Positions 6,046 through 7,711 of a stretch of DNA of 7,711 bases are shown in pieces. The notes under the pieces were generated by a model. That model was not told the origin of the DNA and did not search any database. It saw nothing but the letters and a program-made list of their open reading frames with translations. The stretch is from JAOPZW01 sp034664395 (lineage in GTDB: Bacteria > Actinomycetota > Thermoleophilia > Solirubrobacterales > Solirubrobacteraceae). The first letter of the stretch is position 1; every line of letters starts with the position of its first letter. The translations under genes were made by a program, and so were the position numbers. The DNA lies in assembly GCA_034664395.1 (NCBI GenBank), contig JAXDHQ010000224.1, positions 1 through 7,711 on the forward strand, in the 5' to 3' direction.

Positions 6046-6761
6046 TGAACGACCCGCCGCCGCTCAAGGCCGTCGGGCTGAGCCGCTCCTACGGCAAGCT
6101 CCAGGCGCTGCGCGACTTCTCCCTCACCGTGGTGCCCGGGCAGTGCGTCGCGCTCATCGGGGCCAACGGCAGCGGCAAGTCGACGGCGGTGCGCCTGATG
6201 GCCGGCCTGCTGGAGCCCAGCGCGGGCGAGGTGCGTGTCGAGGGCTTCGACCCGCACACCGAGCCGGAGGCCGAGGAGGCGCGGGCCCGGCTCGCGCTGG
6301 TACCCGACAACCCGCTGCTCTACGGCGACCTCACCGTGCGCGAGCACGTCGAGCTCGTCGCCGTCGCGCACGGGATCGCCGGCGCCGAGACCGACGCGCG
6401 CATCGACGCGCTGCTCGACCGCCTCGGCCTCGCCCACCGGCGCGACTTCCGTCCGGCCGAGCTGTCGCGCGGCATGCGCCAGAAGGCCCAGCTCGCGTGC
6501 GCGCTCATCCGCCCCGCCGCGATCCTGCTCCTCGACGAGCCCGTGGTGGGGCTCGATCCGCACTCGCAGGCGCTGCTGCACGCGATCCTCCTCGAGCGCA
6601 AGGCGACGGGCTGCGCGGTGCTGCTGACGACGCATCAGCTCGGCTTCGCCGACGGGCTCGCCGACCGCGGGCTGCTGCTGGGCGAGGGCGAGGTGCTCGA
6701 CGAGGGCGGCTATCGCGAGGTCGCCGAGCGCGCCGCCGCGGAGGGATGGGAGATCGCCTGA
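6045..6761 (+). CDS. ABC transporter ATP-binding protein
   Basis: Predicted protein of 238 residues, a complete single ABC domain. It has Walker A GANGSGKST (39-47, K45), signature LSRGMRQK (140-147), Walker B ILLLDEP (D164, E165), D-loop GLDP and H-loop TTHQL (H197). The Q-loop position reads VPDNPLLYGDLTV with Asp88 rather than Gln, as is common in ABC-2/CcmA-like exporters, whose pattern is often PE or PD followed by LY..LT. It should drive export or membrane remodelling together with the membrane protein that follows; the substrate cannot be told. Its ATG overlaps the TGA of the helicase by one base and only a weak purine stretch precedes it, so it is likely translated by coupling from the helicase message. 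Confidence 0.92.
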   Translation: MNDPPPLKAVGLSRSYGKLQALRDFSLTVVPGQCVALIGANGSGKSTAVRLMAGLLEPSAGEVRVEGFDPHTEPEAEEARARLALVPDNPLLYGDLTVREHVELVAVAHGIAGAETDARIDALLDRLGLAHRRDFRPAELSRGMRQKAQLACALIRPAAILLLDEPVVGLDPHSQALLHAILLERKATGCAVLLTTHQLGFADGLADRGLLLGEGEVLDEGGYREVAERAAAEGWEIA

Positions 6762-7711
6762 GCGCGGTGGCGGCAGACGTGCCCGTCGCCGCGGTTCGCG
6801 CGTGGTGGCGCACGCGGCGCCCGGGCCCCGGCCTGGGCGCGCGGCTGGACACCCTCTACATGGTCGCCATCAGCACGGGCATCTTCGGCGCCCTGCTCTA
6901 CGGGACGGCGAGCTCGGCGCTGGGGTCGCTCGTCACGCCGGCCTCCGCGCCCGTGTGGGGCCCGGCGGTCGCCCTCGTCGCCGTGGTCGCCATCGCTCGC
7001 TGGGGCACGTGGCAGGGGCCCGTCGTCTTCGCCGCGCCCGACGTCGGCTTCCTGCTCTCTGCGCCGCTCTCGCGGCGGGCGCTGGCGGCGCGGCCGCTGG
7101 CGCGCGCGATGGCCGTCGGCGCGGGCGCCGGCGCCGTCATCGCCGCGGTCGCGCTCGTCGGCCTCGCCGGCCACGGCCGCGGCGTGGGCGCCGGCGCCGC
7201 CGTCGGCCTGACCGCGGGCCTCGCGCTGCTGAGCGTGCTCGGCGTCGCCATGGCGGCGCGCGTGCAGTGCTCGGCGCGGTGGTCGCGCGCCGTCGCGCTC
7301 GCGCTCCCCGCGTCGGTGCCGGTGGGCGCGGCCCTCGTCGCCCTCGCCCATGCGAGCGCCGACGGCCGGCGGGCCGTGCTGTGGTCGGGCCCGTGGGGAT
7401 GGGCGCTCGAGCCGGTGGCGGGCGCGACGACGGCGACGTCCGTCGCGGCGCTGGCCGCGCTCGCGCTGGTCACGACGGCCGCCGCCGCCCGCGCCTTGCG
7501 CGGCTTCGCCGCCTGCCCGACCGAGCGCCACGTCGTGCGAGCCGAGGCGCGCGCGGGCGCCGTGGCCTCGGCTTGGGCCCTCGACGCCCGCACCGCGCGG
7601 CTCACCCTCCAGGGGGCCGCGGGACCGTCGCGCGCGCGGTCGTCGCGACGGCTGCCGGTCCCGCGGCGGCCGTCGCTGGCCGTCCCCTGGCGCGACGCGA
7701 GCGCAACCCTG
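6746..7711 (+). CDS. Multi-spanning membrane protein, probable ABC transporter permease (runs off right edge)
   Basis: The frame is open for 322 codons to the window end. After an arginine/tryptophan-rich N-terminus (RAWWRTRRPG) come about six hydrophobic segments, at roughly residues 37-58, 72-88, 122-143, 149-172, 183-205 and 225-251. A basic soluble stretch follows (RTARLTLQGA, SSRRLPVPRRP, VPWRDA). The layout suits the membrane half of an ABC-2-like exporter, and it directly follows the ATPase gene. I faintly recognise the actinobacterial permease family DUF6297 but cannot confirm it. The start is uncertain. ATG-6746 overlaps the ATPase gene by 16 bases and has GGAGGG too close to it. GTG-6767, just after the ATPase stop, and GTG-6779 are alternatives, neither with a good Shine-Dalgarno. 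The hydrophobic segments are dominated by alanine, glycine and valine, as expected at this GC content. Confidence 0.75.
   Translation, partial: MGDRLSAVAADVPVAAVRAWWRTRRPGPGLGARLDTLYMVAISTGIFGALLYGTASSALGSLVTPASAPVWGPAVALVAVVAIARWGTWQGPVVFAAPDVGFLLSAPLSRRALAARPLARAMAVGAGAGAVIAAVALVGLAGHGRGVGAGAAVGLTAGLALLSVLGVAMAARVQCSARWSRAVALALPASVPVGAALVALAHASADGRRAVLWSGPWGWALEPVAGATTATSVAALAALALVTTAAAARALRGFAACPTERHVVRAEARAGAVASAWALDARTARLTLQGAAGPSRARSSRRLPVPRRPSLAVPWRDASATL

Noticed and set aside
6710..7531. Minus-strand open frame opposite the permease
   Set aside because: The translation is rich in G, R, A and D repeats with no domain; the opposite strand encodes convincing membrane helices directly after the ATPase.

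Overview
The window is very GC-rich, with G or C at most third codon positions. It carries actinobacterial-type families: a DUF2342/zincin_2 metalloprotease, an AdnA/AdnB-like helicase-nuclease, and an AAKKA-rich DNA-binding-type protein. A deep-branching high-GC actinomycete is the best guess; Thermoleophilia such as Solirubrobacterales is only an impression. Almost all of it is coding, and no gap exceeds about 110 bases. I see no mobile element, CRISPR array, tRNA or rRNA.

The left half reads leftward from a divergent promoter near 2893-2899. An inositol-monophosphatase-family phosphatase (2018-2884) comes first. It is coupled by a one-base TGATG overlap to a zinc metalloprotease of the DUF2342 family (975-2018). 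A near-consensus promoter (943-971) then starts a separate unit for a small, very basic histone-H1-like/coiled-coil protein (287-892). A strong GC hairpin follows (225-252), then the first 59 codons of an Mrp-type Fe-S carrier ATPase that runs off the left edge.

The right half reads rightward from the same divergent promoter. A 1046-residue UvrD-like helicase with a C-terminal RecB-type nuclease and four cysteines placed for a 4Fe-4S cluster (2905-6045) is joined by another TGATG overlap to an ABC transporter ATPase (6045-6761). That gene overlaps or abuts a multi-spanning membrane protein (6746 to the right edge), presumably its permease.

The most notable points are three. The helicase has a non-canonical ATPase centre (DDVQD in motif II, GDDDC in motif III) beside a nuclease whose key residues all look intact. 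The two divergent genes have start codons only 20 bases apart with overlapping -10 elements, implying leaderless or nearly leaderless mRNAs. The helicase-nuclease sits next to a DUF2342 metalloprotease, a pairing that from memory also occurs loosely in mycobacteria. I do not see a clearly new multi-gene system; the helicase-nuclease is the best candidate for unusual biochemistry.
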